Shown: positions 1 to 7,079 of the stretch, piece by piece
Numbering within the stretch: the stretch's first letter is position 1
How the letters are laid out: every line of letters begins with the position of its first letter
Origin: Emticicia agri
Lineage (GTDB): Bacteria; Bacteroidota; Bacteroidia; Cytophagales; Spirosomataceae
Direction of reading: 5' to 3'
DNA length: 33,916 bases
NCBI GenBank assembly: GCA_945860265.1
Contig: CAMAQF010000044.1
Location: 1-33,916 of the forward strand
Program-made: the position numbers and the translations under genes
Notes under the pieces: generated by a model
What the model was told of the DNA's origin: nothing
The model's database searches: none
Seen by the model: only the letters and a program-made list of their open reading frames with translations

Positions 1-2
1 AT

Positions 3-359
3 AACGATTCATTCACGTACGAGGCTGCTCAACAAGCCTTGGTTGCATTTGCTAATGAGCGAGATAATGAGACTTTGAAAGTAATGCTCAAGCGTGAGTT
101 TGTGTTGGAAGGTACAACCTTAAAGTTGCAATTGGATAATCAGATTCAGATGGAAACGTTGGTACAATTGAAGCAAGATTTGGCTACTTTTCTACGTCAA
201 AGTTTGAGAAATGCTTCGATACAAATTGCCTCTGAAATTGTGGAATCTACTTCTGAACGCCGACCTTATACTGCACAAGAAAAATTTGAATATTTGGCAA
301 ATAAAAACCCTGCTTTGTTAGAATTGAGAGATAAATTGGGCCTGGAGTTGGTGTTTTAA
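3..359 (+). CDS. dnaX: DNA polymerase III subunit gamma/tau, C-terminal end (partial)
   Basis: This is the last ~118 codons of a gene that enters from the left edge; the frame is open from base 3, so an apparent TTG start at 39 is internal. Seen: a compact mixed alpha/beta segment that ends in 'YTAQEKFEYLANKNPALLEL' followed by a short hydrophobic tail. Known: this ending is typical of the C-terminal region of Bacteroidota DnaX, the clamp-loader subunit that organises the replicative polymerase. The ATPase part lies outside the window. The gene is convergent with the M28 peptidase gene, with a 16-bp hairpin between them. A hypothetical protein with the same tail cannot be excluded because the diagnostic AAA+ domain is not visible. 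Confidence 0.72.
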   Translation, partial: NDSFTYEAAQQALVAFANERDNETLKVMLKREFVLEGTTLKLQLDNQIQMETLVQLKQDLATFLRQSLRNASIQIASEIVESTSERRPYTAQEKFEYLANKNPALLELRDKLGLELVF

Positions 360-361
360 TC

Positions 362-406
362 GAATTGACAAATCTGCAAATCTTCGCACCGCAAATTTGT
401 CAATTC
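362..406. repeat. Long intergenic hairpin between convergent genes
   Basis: The arms GAATTGACAAATCTGC (362-377) and GCAAATTTGTCAATTC (391-406) pair over 16 bp with one G-T wobble around a 13-nt loop. It lies between the stop codons of dnaX and the M28 peptidase gene. No U-run follows on either strand, so it is not a standard intrinsic terminator, although it could still stop or stabilise both transcripts. Confidence 0.6.
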
Positions 407-414
407 TGCAAGGA

Positions 415-1662
415 TTAAAAAGTAATCTTTAAAATCATTTTTTGTGCCCCACGTTTTACTTCGGCATCAATTGTTTGTCCTTTTTCAAATTTACCAAGTG
501 CTTTCATGTATTCTTGCACATCGGTAGTTAAGTTTTCTCCGAGTTTCATAATTACGTCACCCGCTTGGATTCCTGCTATTTCGGCTGGGCGACCTTTGCT
601 TACTCCGTCAATTCTAACCCCACCTTTATCATAAGCATAGTCAGGAATTATACCCATAGTAACCTTAAAATTACTTCGTGCATTTCCAGCGTGTGGATTG
701 TTTGCTACTTGTATAAAATCAAGCTTCGGAGCTACTTCTATTTTCTCAATAATGCTTTTTGCTAAGCCTAAAACCTTTACTTCTCCTTCCGCATTAATCA
801 AGTTTGCATCATCGCTTGGTTTGTGGTACTCTTGGTGAGCTCCTGTAAAGAAAAATAAGACAGGAAGGTTTTTGAGATAAAATGAAGTGTGGTCAGATGG
901 ACCTACTCCTGCTGAATCAACATTGTATTTAACTCCTTGATTAATAGCCAATTGTGGAATATTCTTCCCCCAAAAGCTACTCGTTCCCCAACCGCCAATC
1001 GTTAAGCCTTTATCATCACGATAACGACCAATCATGTCCATATTTACCATACAATTGACTGATTTTAAATCGATTGTAGCATTATCAGCATAATATTTTG
1101 AACCGATTAAGCCCAACTCTTCCCCAGAAAAACCAATAAATAAGAAATTATGTTTTTCTTTAATTTTGTTTTTTGCATAAAACTTTGCGATTTCTATCAG
1201 ACCAGCCGTTCCCGAAGCATTATCGTCTGCCCCATTATGAATGTTTCCAAGCGAATTTGCTTCCAGCGAACTACCTTGTTCGCCTTTGCCGAGGTGGTCG
1301 TAATGGGCTCCAATTACGATGGTTTTATCTGAGCCATTATCCAAAAATCCGACTACATTGGTAGCTTGTACGTAACTAATATTGGGTGGTAAACCTTTTT
1401 TAGCAGGAAATTCTTGCAGATAAGTTCCTTTATCGCCGTAAGGTTTTAGTCCGATTTTTTTGAATTGTTTTTCTATATATTTTGCTGCGGCTTTACCTCC
1501 TTCTGTGCCAGTTCCACGGCCTTCGAGTTTATCAGATGCTAAGTAATCAATGTGTTTTTTAACGCTATTGGGTGTTTGAGCAGAAAGACAAGACCCACCC
1601 GCACCCGATGGAGGAGCTGTTAGAGCTGCAATCATAATAAATGATAGAAATATTTTTTTCAT
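415..1662 (-). CDS. Secreted M28 family zinc aminopeptidase with C-terminal PDZ domain
   Basis: Predicted exported metallopeptidase of 415 aa. The ATG at 1662 is preferred over an upstream in-frame ATG at 1695 because it starts a normal signal peptide (MKKIF..., hydrophobic to about residue 16). The M28 metal ligands are all visible: H120 in GAHYDH, D146 in GADDNASG, the catalytic and ligand pair E181-E182 in SGEELG, D209 in NMDMIG, and H280 in EYHKPSD. After about residue 325 comes a PDZ-like domain with 'GRPAEIAGIQAGDVI', which usually guides substrate or partner binding. Known members release N-terminal residues from peptides in the periplasm or outside the cell. A candidate -7 box lies at 1693-1700. 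The next gene is divergent. Confidence 0.9.
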   Translation of the reverse strand: MKKIFLSFIMIAALTAPPSGAGGSCLSAQTPNSVKKHIDYLASDKLEGRGTGTEGGKAAAKYIEKQFKKIGLKPYGDKGTYLQEFPAKKGLPPNISYVQATNVVGFLDNGSDKTIVIGAHYDHLGKGEQGSSLEANSLGNIHNGADDNASGTAGLIEIAKFYAKNKIKEKHNFLFIGFSGEELGLIGSKYYADNATIDLKSVNCMVNMDMIGRYRDDKGLTIGGWGTSSFWGKNIPQLAINQGVKYNVDSAGVGPSDHTSFYLKNLPVLFFFTGAHQEYHKPSDDANLINAEGEVKVLGLAKSIIEKIEVAPKLDFIQVANNPHAGNARSNFKVTMGIIPDYAYDKGGVRIDGVSKGRPAEIAGIQAGDVIMKLGENLTTDVQEYMKALGKFEKGQTIDAEVKRGAQKMILKITF

Positions 1663-1692
1663 TGATTGAAATTTTGTTGATAAACTGAAAAT

Positions 1693-1700
1693 CAAATATA
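1693..1700 (-). promoter_or_regulatory. Candidate -7 box for the M28 peptidase gene
   Basis: On the minus strand it reads TATATTTG, a perfect match to the Bacteroidota -7 consensus TAnnTTTG, about 30 nt before the chosen start codon. No convincing TTG -33 element sits at the usual distance, so this is only a candidate. Confidence 0.35.
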
Positions 1701-1789
1701 CTCAGAAATTAGTTCTGATAATAAAATCTAAAAATTCTTTTCTTAAACTCCGCTTTTGCCTAAATTGTAAAAAAACAATAATCACCATA

Positions 1790-3439
1790 ATGAAAAAACT
1801 AATTTTACCCGTAGCATGTTTATTTTCGCTTGGTTTGGGAGCATTCATCACAAAAGTTGTCGAAAATCCGCCTTTAACAGTTGAAGTAATCAATCAAGCA
1901 GAAAAAATCTTAGGACTTGATTTTACCGATGCCGAAGCTGATTCTATGCTTAATGATTTGCGAGATAATCAAAAAGATTTTGAAGCCATGCGAAAAGTGC
2001 CGCTTGATAATAGCGTTTCACCGGCTTTGTATTTCAATCCGCTTCCTTTGGGTTTTGAGTTTGAAAAAATCTTTTTTCCTTTTAAGGCTTCAAAAATTTC
2101 GGCTGTCAAATTGCCTGCAAATCGTGAGGATTTGGCTTTTTATTCAGTGCGTGAATTGGGTGAATTACTTAAAACCAAGCAGATTACTTCTGTTGAATTG
2201 ACAAAGTTTTTTCTGGAAAGACTAAAAAAATACGATAGTCAACTGCATTGTGTGGTTACGATTACAGAAGATTTAGCTTTAAAACAAGCTGCACAAGCCG
2301 ATGCTGAGATGAAATTAGGTAAATATCGAGGCTTTCTTCATGGAATTCCATTTGGTGCAAAAGATTTATTGGCTGTAAAAGGTTATAAAACATCTTGGGG
2401 TTCGGTTCCTTACAAAGATCAAATGATTGATAAAGATGCTGTCGTTATTCAGCGTTTGGAACAAGCAGGAGCAGTTCTTTGTGCCAAATTGACCTTGGGT
2501 GAACTTGCAATGGGTGATGTTTGGTTTGGCGGGAAAACTTTAAATCCGTGGGACTTGAAACGTGGTTCGAGTGGCTCATCGGCGGGTTCGGCTTCTTCAG
2601 TTTCGGCTGGCCTTTTGCCTTTCGCTATCGGTAGTGAAACGCTCGGTTCGATTGTGTCGCCTTCGACTGAATGCGGAACTACGGGCTTGCGTCCAACCTT
2701 TGGGCGAGTACCTCGCACAGGTGCAATGGCTTTGAGCTGGAGTATGGATAAATTGGGGCCGATTTGCCGCACCGTTGAAGATTGTGCAATTGTTTTGAAT
2801 ACGATTCAAGGAGTTGATAATCAGGATTTTACTTGTATGAAAGCTCCCTTTAATTATGATGGAACGCAAGGGATAAAAGGTATGAAAATTGCTTATGTAA
2901 AAAGTGATTTTGATAGAAAATCTCCTAATAAAACGACTGATTCGCTTACTTTAGTTACTCTCAAAAAACTTGGTGTAGAGTTAATTCCGATTGAGTTGCC
3001 AACTTTGCCATCTAATGAAATTAGCTTTTTGTTGGGTGTAGAAGCTGCCGCTGCTTTTGATGATTTGACTCGCTCGGGAAAGGATGATTTAATGGTTAGA
3101 CAAGGTAAAAGTGCTTGGCCAAATGCTTTTCGTTCGGCTCGATTTGTGCCTGCTGTTGAATATTTACAAGCCAATCGCCATCGTACTTTGCTGATTCAAG
3201 AATTAGATAAAACGCTGAAAGGATTTGATGTGTATATTACGCCATCATTTAGTAAAAATTTGACTATGACCAACCTTACTGGTCATCCATGTGTGGTTTT
3301 GCCTAATGGTTTTCGCTCGGAAGGCCGCCCTTTAAGTATTACTTTTATGGGTAAATTATTTGGTGAAGCAAAGCTTTTACAAGTGGCAAAAGCCTACCAA
3401 GATGCGACTGATTTTCATAAAAAGCATCCAAAATTATAG
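1790..3439 (+). CDS. Exported amidase signature family hydrolase
   Basis: A 549-aa protein of the amidase signature family, which hydrolyses amide bonds through a Ser-cisSer-Lys triad. The triad is visible: K191 in 'GAKDLL', cis-Ser S263 in 'SGSSAGSA', and nucleophile S287 in 'GSETLGSI', exactly 24 residues after the cis-Ser as in fatty acid amide hydrolase. An N-terminal hydrophobic stretch (about residues 3-20) predicts export or membrane anchoring. About 110 extra residues precede the catalytic domain. There is no gatB or gatC nearby, so a role in the cytosolic Glu-tRNA(Gln) amidotransferase is unlikely. The substrate is unknown. The neighbouring peptidase suggests peptide or amide scavenging, which is inference. 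Confidence 0.88.
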   Translation: MKKLILPVACLFSLGLGAFITKVVENPPLTVEVINQAEKILGLDFTDAEADSMLNDLRDNQKDFEAMRKVPLDNSVSPALYFNPLPLGFEFEKIFFPFKASKISAVKLPANREDLAFYSVRELGELLKTKQITSVELTKFFLERLKKYDSQLHCVVTITEDLALKQAAQADAEMKLGKYRGFLHGIPFGAKDLLAVKGYKTSWGSVPYKDQMIDKDAVVIQRLEQAGAVLCAKLTLGELAMGDVWFGGKTLNPWDLKRGSSGSSAGSASSVSAGLLPFAIGSETLGSIVSPSTECGTTGLRPTFGRVPRTGAMALSWSMDKLGPICRTVEDCAIVLNTIQGVDNQDFTCMKAPFNYDGTQGIKGMKIAYVKSDFDRKSPNKTTDSLTLVTLKKLGVELIPIELPTLPSNEISFLLGVEAAAAFDDLTRSGKDDLMVRQGKSAWPNAFRSARFVPAVEYLQANRHRTLLIQELDKTLKGFDVYITPSFSKNLTMTNLTGHPCVVLPNGFRSEGRPLSITFMGKLFGEAKLLQVAKAYQDATDFHKKHPKL

Positions 3440-3475
3440 AATGATTCTTCGAATTATCCGCTGGATTTATATAAA

Positions 3476-3508
3476 ATCTGTGGTACATCTCAAAGATGTG
3501 CCACAGAT
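3476..3508. repeat. 15-bp hairpin between convergent genes
   Basis: The arms ATCTGTGGTACATCT and AGATGTGCCACAGAT pair with one G-T wobble around a 3-nt CAA loop. It lies between the convergent amidase and thioesterase genes. It lacks a downstream T-run, so it is either a non-canonical bidirectional terminator or a dispersed intergenic hairpin. Confidence 0.6.
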
Positions 3509-3553
3509 AATCTAAATATGAATGACTTATTTTATGCAATTTATAAAATAGCT

Positions 3554-3961
3554 CTACCGAAAAAAAGGCAATAATCTATCAGTAATTTCTTCTGGACAAG
3601 TCGTAATTTTATTATTTAATGTTTTTACAAAAACCAATGTAGTTTCACCAGTGTGTAAAAGCGTTTGTTGCTCATCATATATTTCGTAGTGAAATACAAT
3701 TCTTACCTTAGGTAATGCCTTGATAATCACTCGAATTGTTACTAAATCATCATATTTGGCAGGCGAAATAAAGCGAGATTTGTTTTCATAAACTGGCATA
3801 ATGATGCCTGTTTCTTCTAAATCTCGGTAACGTAGACCCAACGAACGCAAGGCTTCAACACGACCAATTTCGTAAAGTTTAGCGTAATTTCCATAATACA
3901 TATAGCCCATTTGGTCAATATCGGCGTAGCGGATTCGGTAGTCGTAGTCGAATGAATACAT
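3554..3961 (-). CDS. Acyl-CoA thioesterase, YbgC/4-hydroxybenzoyl-CoA thioesterase family
   Basis: A 135-aa single hot-dog-fold protein. The N-terminal signature 'RYADIDQMGYMYYGNYAKLY' followed by 'EIGRVEALRSLG' matches the YbgC-type active-site segment, in which the Asp of D-x-D-x-M-G is catalytic and the helix carries the conserved E..R. Such enzymes hydrolyse acyl-CoA thioesters in the cytoplasm, usually as tetramers. Here the usual His after the Gly is Tyr (MGYMYYGNY), a common variation. It lies 53 bp downstream of the M61 peptidase gene on the same strand and is probably co-transcribed. The physiological substrate cannot be read from the sequence. Confidence 0.85.
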   Translation of the reverse strand: MYSFDYDYRIRYADIDQMGYMYYGNYAKLYEIGRVEALRSLGLRYRDLEETGIIMPVYENKSRFISPAKYDDLVTIRVIIKALPKVRIVFHYEIYDEQQTLLHTGETTLVFVKTLNNKITTCPEEITDRLLPFFR

Positions 3962-4014
3962 TTATTTTAATTGAAAATGAATAATGTACAATTGAGAATG
4001 TTTGTGGATAATGT

Positions 4015-5478
4015 TTAATTAAGAATCTCCAATTTTACTAAGCCTTCTTCGTTTCTAACTATCTGTAAATCAATGTCTTGCAGATAATTGTTGAGTAAAT
4101 CAAAAAGAGATTCTGTGCCAAAAATGCATTTTTCAAAATACCAATCGAGTGATTCTTTGGCCACTTCCCCACAAATATCTTTATAATCTTGCAATGTATA
4201 GCCTTTCAATGGTGTGCCATATTCAGATTTTCCGAAGCGTTGCCACATCAAAGCCATTACATTATCAATTGAGCAGGTTTTGACCGAAATTCGTTGAATA
4301 TGCAAATCCAAAATCTGAGCGGCGATTGCTCCTTTATGATACACCGAAACTTTGCGGTCAGGAATACTTTGGGTATAGCCATCGAGCCATAAATCCCATG
4401 AAGATTCAATGAGCGATTGAGAGGCATGGTCAGCTTGGTCGAAATGACGTTTGTAATACGCTTCCAATTCTTTAAAATATTGATTTTTATCGAAAACCCC
4501 CGAACGATAAAGCATCAAATCTCCGTAGTAAGTCGTTACTCCCTCGGCAACGAAGCAGGTTGAGAAATAATTTTCTTTTGTATAATCGTAAGGAAGTAGC
4601 TCAACCGGGCGAAGTTTACAAATATTCCAAGCATGGAAAAGTTCGTGTGAAGCTAAGCCGAGTAAATCAATGTAAAGTTCTGCTGGCGGCGAGCTGCAAA
4701 AATCTTCACTATCTGGCCCCAAAACTTGCATTGTAGAGCTGCGGTGCTCAACACCATGATAATAAGGTATTGGTAAAATCCAAGTAATAAAGTGATAAGA
4801 TTTTTCAGGAAATTCACCAAATAGTTTGATTTGTTCTTCAGTAAATTTCTTAAAATCGGTTTTTATTTGGTGCAAATATTCCCTTGAAAGGCGGTTTGCC
4901 GCCCCAGTCCCCTCAAACCAAATATTAAATTTTACTTTTCCGACTTCGTAAAAATCATGTTTTAGATTTGAACTGACAATGAAAGGAGAATCTGCCAAAT
5001 GATAGAAATCATTAAACGGAATATTTACTTTTTCGTTATCAAGTTTTTGATGGTCATTCAAGCCTGCAATTTCTTGATTATCAGTTTTGTATAATTCTAA
5101 GGTGCAAGGCTCATTGATGTAGCCTTCAGCATAAATACAAAGGTTTACTGGGTTTACGTATAGAATATTTTCATCGACAAAACTACTTCCTGCATTGATT
5201 ACTTTGGCATAATAATTATATTTAGCCACAATGCGAGTGGCTCCGTTAGTTTGTACTTTCCAGCGGTCTTTCGTAATTTTTGATGCTTTTAGTTTTTGGT
5301 TATTTTCGTCAAAAACTTCAAAACTTTGAATATTTTTGGCAAAATTTTGTAATTCATAACGTCCAGGTCGCCAAGTGGGCAATTGTAGTTCGACTACTTG
5401 AGAGCTAAACTTTTCTATGCTACATTCGACGTCAATGAAGTGAGATGCTTTGTTTTTTGAATATATTTTGTATTTCAT
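4015..5478 (-). CDS. M61 family peptidase (glycyl aminopeptidase-like), lacking a PDZ domain
   Basis: A 487-aa zinc peptidase. ATG 5478 is chosen because homologous M61 N-termini begin with 'MKYKIYSKNKASHFIDVE'-like residues, and because the upstream in-frame ATG (5547) would place the start beyond the rpmH promoter. Seen: an N-terminal beta domain ('LPTWRPGRYELQNFA'), then the gluzincin motif HELFHAWN with a downstream Glu in 'AEGVTTYYGDL'. Known M61 enzymes prefer N-terminal Gly or Ala and usually carry a C-terminal PDZ domain of about 100 aa. Here the protein ends just after the 'YFEKCIFGTESL' region, so the PDZ part is absent. There is no signal peptide, so it is likely cytosolic. It is divergent from rpmH. 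Confidence 0.85.
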   Translation of the reverse strand: MKYKIYSKNKASHFIDVECSIEKFSSQVVELQLPTWRPGRYELQNFAKNIQSFEVFDENNQKLKASKITKDRWKVQTNGATRIVAKYNYYAKVINAGSSFVDENILYVNPVNLCIYAEGYINEPCTLELYKTDNQEIAGLNDHQKLDNEKVNIPFNDFYHLADSPFIVSSNLKHDFYEVGKVKFNIWFEGTGAANRLSREYLHQIKTDFKKFTEEQIKLFGEFPEKSYHFITWILPIPYYHGVEHRSSTMQVLGPDSEDFCSSPPAELYIDLLGLASHELFHAWNICKLRPVELLPYDYTKENYFSTCFVAEGVTTYYGDLMLYRSGVFDKNQYFKELEAYYKRHFDQADHASQSLIESSWDLWLDGYTQSIPDRKVSVYHKGAIAAQILDLHIQRISVKTCSIDNVMALMWQRFGKSEYGTPLKGYTLQDYKDICGEVAKESLDWYFEKCIFGTESLFDLLNNYLQDIDLQIVRNEEGLVKLEILN

Positions 5479-5498
5479 ATAGTTTTTTTCTTTAGGAT

Positions 5499-5529
5499 TT
5501 TGTGGTTTTAAAAAATAGTAGTACTTTTG
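5499..5529 (+). promoter_or_regulatory. Promoter of rpmH (Bacteroidota type)
   Basis: TTTG at 5499-5502 and TACTTTTG at 5522-5529 are separated by 19 nt and match the Bacteroidota sigma-A pattern TTTG-N19-TAnnTTTG. Transcription would start near 5536, about 40 nt before the rpmH start codon. This is the best promoter in the window. Confidence 0.62.
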
Positions 5530-5574
5530 TACTCTCGAATTTAGCATTCAAAGAACAAAAATAATAAAAATATA

Positions 5575-5730
5575 ATGAAAAGGACATTCCAACCATCAAA
5601 TAGAAAGCGTCGTAACAAACACGGATTCCGTGAGCGTATGGAAACAGCTAACGGAAGAAGAATAATTTCTGCACGTCGTGCCAGAGGTAGAAAGAGATTA
5701 TCTGTTTCTGATGAGAAAAAGCATAAATAA
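5575..5730 (+). CDS. rpmH: 50S ribosomal protein L34
   Basis: A 51-aa highly basic protein starting '[20 protein letters not shown]', the universal L34 signature, with '[17 protein letters not shown]' at the end. L34 is a small rRNA-binding protein of the large ribosomal subunit. The gene is short but complete, with a start and stop in the expected frame. It is followed by an intrinsic terminator and then by rnpA, the order conserved across most bacteria. A strong Bacteroidota-type promoter precedes it. Confidence 0.97.
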   Translation: MKRTFQPSNRKRRNKHGFRERMETANGRRIISARRARGRKRLSVSDEKKHK

Positions 5731-5785
5731 CATTTTCTCTTAAAATAGAAATTTTATCAAAACTATTTGATAATAAATATATTTG

Positions 5786-5810
5786 AGCCGCCTTTTAGGG
5801 GGCTTTTTTT
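5786..5810 (+). terminator. Intrinsic terminator after rpmH
   Basis: AGCC-G-CC, loop TTTTA, GG-G-GGCT, then seven T. The stem has a single internal G-G mismatch. It should end or attenuate the rpmH transcript before rnpA and so could set a higher level for L34 than for the RNase P protein. Confidence 0.65.
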
Positions 5811-5872
5811 ATTGGGGAATTCGGTTTTACTTCATATAATTAATTTTTGGCGAACATTTATGATCGCACTAC

Positions 5873-6262
5873 ATGAAGCAAACATTAAAAAAGGACGAGC
5901 GTCTTTGTAGTGTGAAGGTTATAGAAGGCCTTTTTGACAGAAAAAATTCTGCCAATGAAGGAGTATTTTCATACCCGATGCGTGTGGTTTTTCAGCCTCA
6001 AATTTATTCAGAAACTAATTCAGCCATTGCTAATCTAAAGGTTACCCAAGTTTTATTTTCAGTGCCGAAGCGTCAGTTTAAGCACGCCGTTGACCGCAAT
6101 CTTATTCGCCGCCGTATGAAAGAAGCCTATCGTCTGCATAAACAGCTGCTCATAGGAAATTATAGCATCGCTTTTATTTATATAGGAAAAGGTATCGAAG
6201 ATTATAAAGTTATCGAAAAAGGCATGAAAAGTGCTTTGAAGAAGGTGTTTAGTACAAAATGA
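5873..6262 (+). CDS. rnpA: Ribonuclease P protein component
   Basis: A 129-aa basic protein that assists the catalytic RNA of RNase P in 5' maturation of pre-tRNA. The RNR signature is intact at residues 71-84: 'HAVDRNLIRRRMKEA'. It is preceded by the 'FSVPKRQFKHAV' strand. The position just after rpmH is conserved in bacteria. A degenerate copy of its 3' end lies at 9597-9747, beyond the first BNR gene, so this locus was a rearrangement target. Reading frame and length are normal and this copy looks functional. Confidence 0.93.
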   Translation: MKQTLKKDERLCSVKVIEGLFDRKNSANEGVFSYPMRVVFQPQIYSETNSAIANLKVTQVLFSVPKRQFKHAVDRNLIRRRMKEAYRLHKQLLIGNYSIAFIYIGKGIEDYKVIEKGMKSALKKVFSTK

Positions 6263-6420
6263 TTAAAAACTCTCTCACATTTTTATTTCTTCCCAACCTT
6301 TATTATAAAAATAGGATCATTTAATAAAGTTTTAAAATTAATAGCTAATTATTCAAAATTAAACAATATTGATATTTGTTTTAAACAGCAGCTATACCGT
6401 TTATATAATTGCCAATTATT

Positions 6421-6434
6421 TACCTAAATAGGTA
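6421..6434. promoter_or_regulatory. Palindrome before the first cassette lipoprotein
   Basis: TACCTAAATAGGTA is a perfect inverted repeat (TACCTA-AA-TAGGTA) that ends 6 nt before the ATG. It could be an operator or a small hairpin overlapping the ribosome binding site. Only one copy was noticed, so its role is unproven. Confidence 0.25.
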
Positions 6435-6440
6435 GAGTTT

Positions 6441-6857
6441 ATGAAATTGATATATTTGTATTTCATTCTTACTTTAATAGGATGTACTGCCGAAGGTGTA
6501 AGACCTTTGGGGATTGTGGAAGGTAAAGTAAATATTGACCCCCTTTGTGGATATACTATAGACCCTAATAGCGATAATCCATGCAGATTAACCAATGAAG
6601 AATTGGATAGGATTTATGGTGATTATACTGTTTTAATAAGTAGTGAAAAAAGTCATATTACCCCCTTAAGAAAAAAACTGGACCGGACTGGAGTTTTTTT
6701 ATTTGAGGTAGAAGAGGGTCCTTATAAAGTATATTTAGAGTCTGCCATAAAAAATGCACTGGCTTTAAGTGTAAAAACAAATATTGAGAAAAACGTGAAG
6801 GTTTCAAATCAACAACGAGTATTTGTCGAATTAAATGTCAATGCTGGACGACCTTAG
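6441..6857 (+). CDS. Small lipoprotein of the cassette, paralog 1
   Basis: A 138-aa protein with a type II signal peptide: hydrophobic start and lipobox L-I-G-C with the modified Cys at residue 15. After it comes the core 'GIVEGKVNIDPLCG', a second conserved Cys in 'DNPC', a central 'DRTGVFLFEV' strand and an ending 'ELNVNAGRP'. The same pattern recurs in the genes at 12342 and 12775, so these are paralogs. The shape suggests a single beta-sandwich (transthyretin or prealbumin-like) domain held on a lipid anchor, probably with a disulfide between the two core cysteines. I do not recognise a named family with certainty. It lies between rnpA and the first BNR gene. No function is assigned. Confidence 0.78.
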   Translation: MKLIYLYFILTLIGCTAEGVRPLGIVEGKVNIDPLCGYTIDPNSDNPCRLTNEELDRIYGDYTVLISSEKSHITPLRKKLDRTGVFLFEVEEGPYKVYLESAIKNALALSVKTNIEKNVKVSNQQRVFVELNVNAGRP

Positions 6858-7079
6858 AAATACAAGAACGAATATTAATTATAGGGCTGTTGATTTTGGA
6901 GTAACAGACTTTTTTTGTTCCATTTTATGTATAAAATATTTTTTAATGATTGTTTGATAAGAATATTGTTTAAAATTTAGGATTATTGGTAATTTTATAA
7001 TCTAAAACTAAATAAACTCGTTAAAGTAAATAAACGGATTTTAATTAAACCATTATCTTTTATTCAATACTATTGAACT

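Noticed and set aside
1579-1662. Possible lipobox (G-G-S-C) in the M28 peptidase
   Set aside because: The -3 residue is Gly, not Leu/Val/Ile, and the Cys lies too far behind the hydrophobic core; a type I signal peptide fits better.
2449-3174. Three minus-strand open frames inside the amidase gene
   Set aside because: They are antisense to a gene with a complete catalytic triad, have low-complexity composition, and show no family motif or ribosome binding site.
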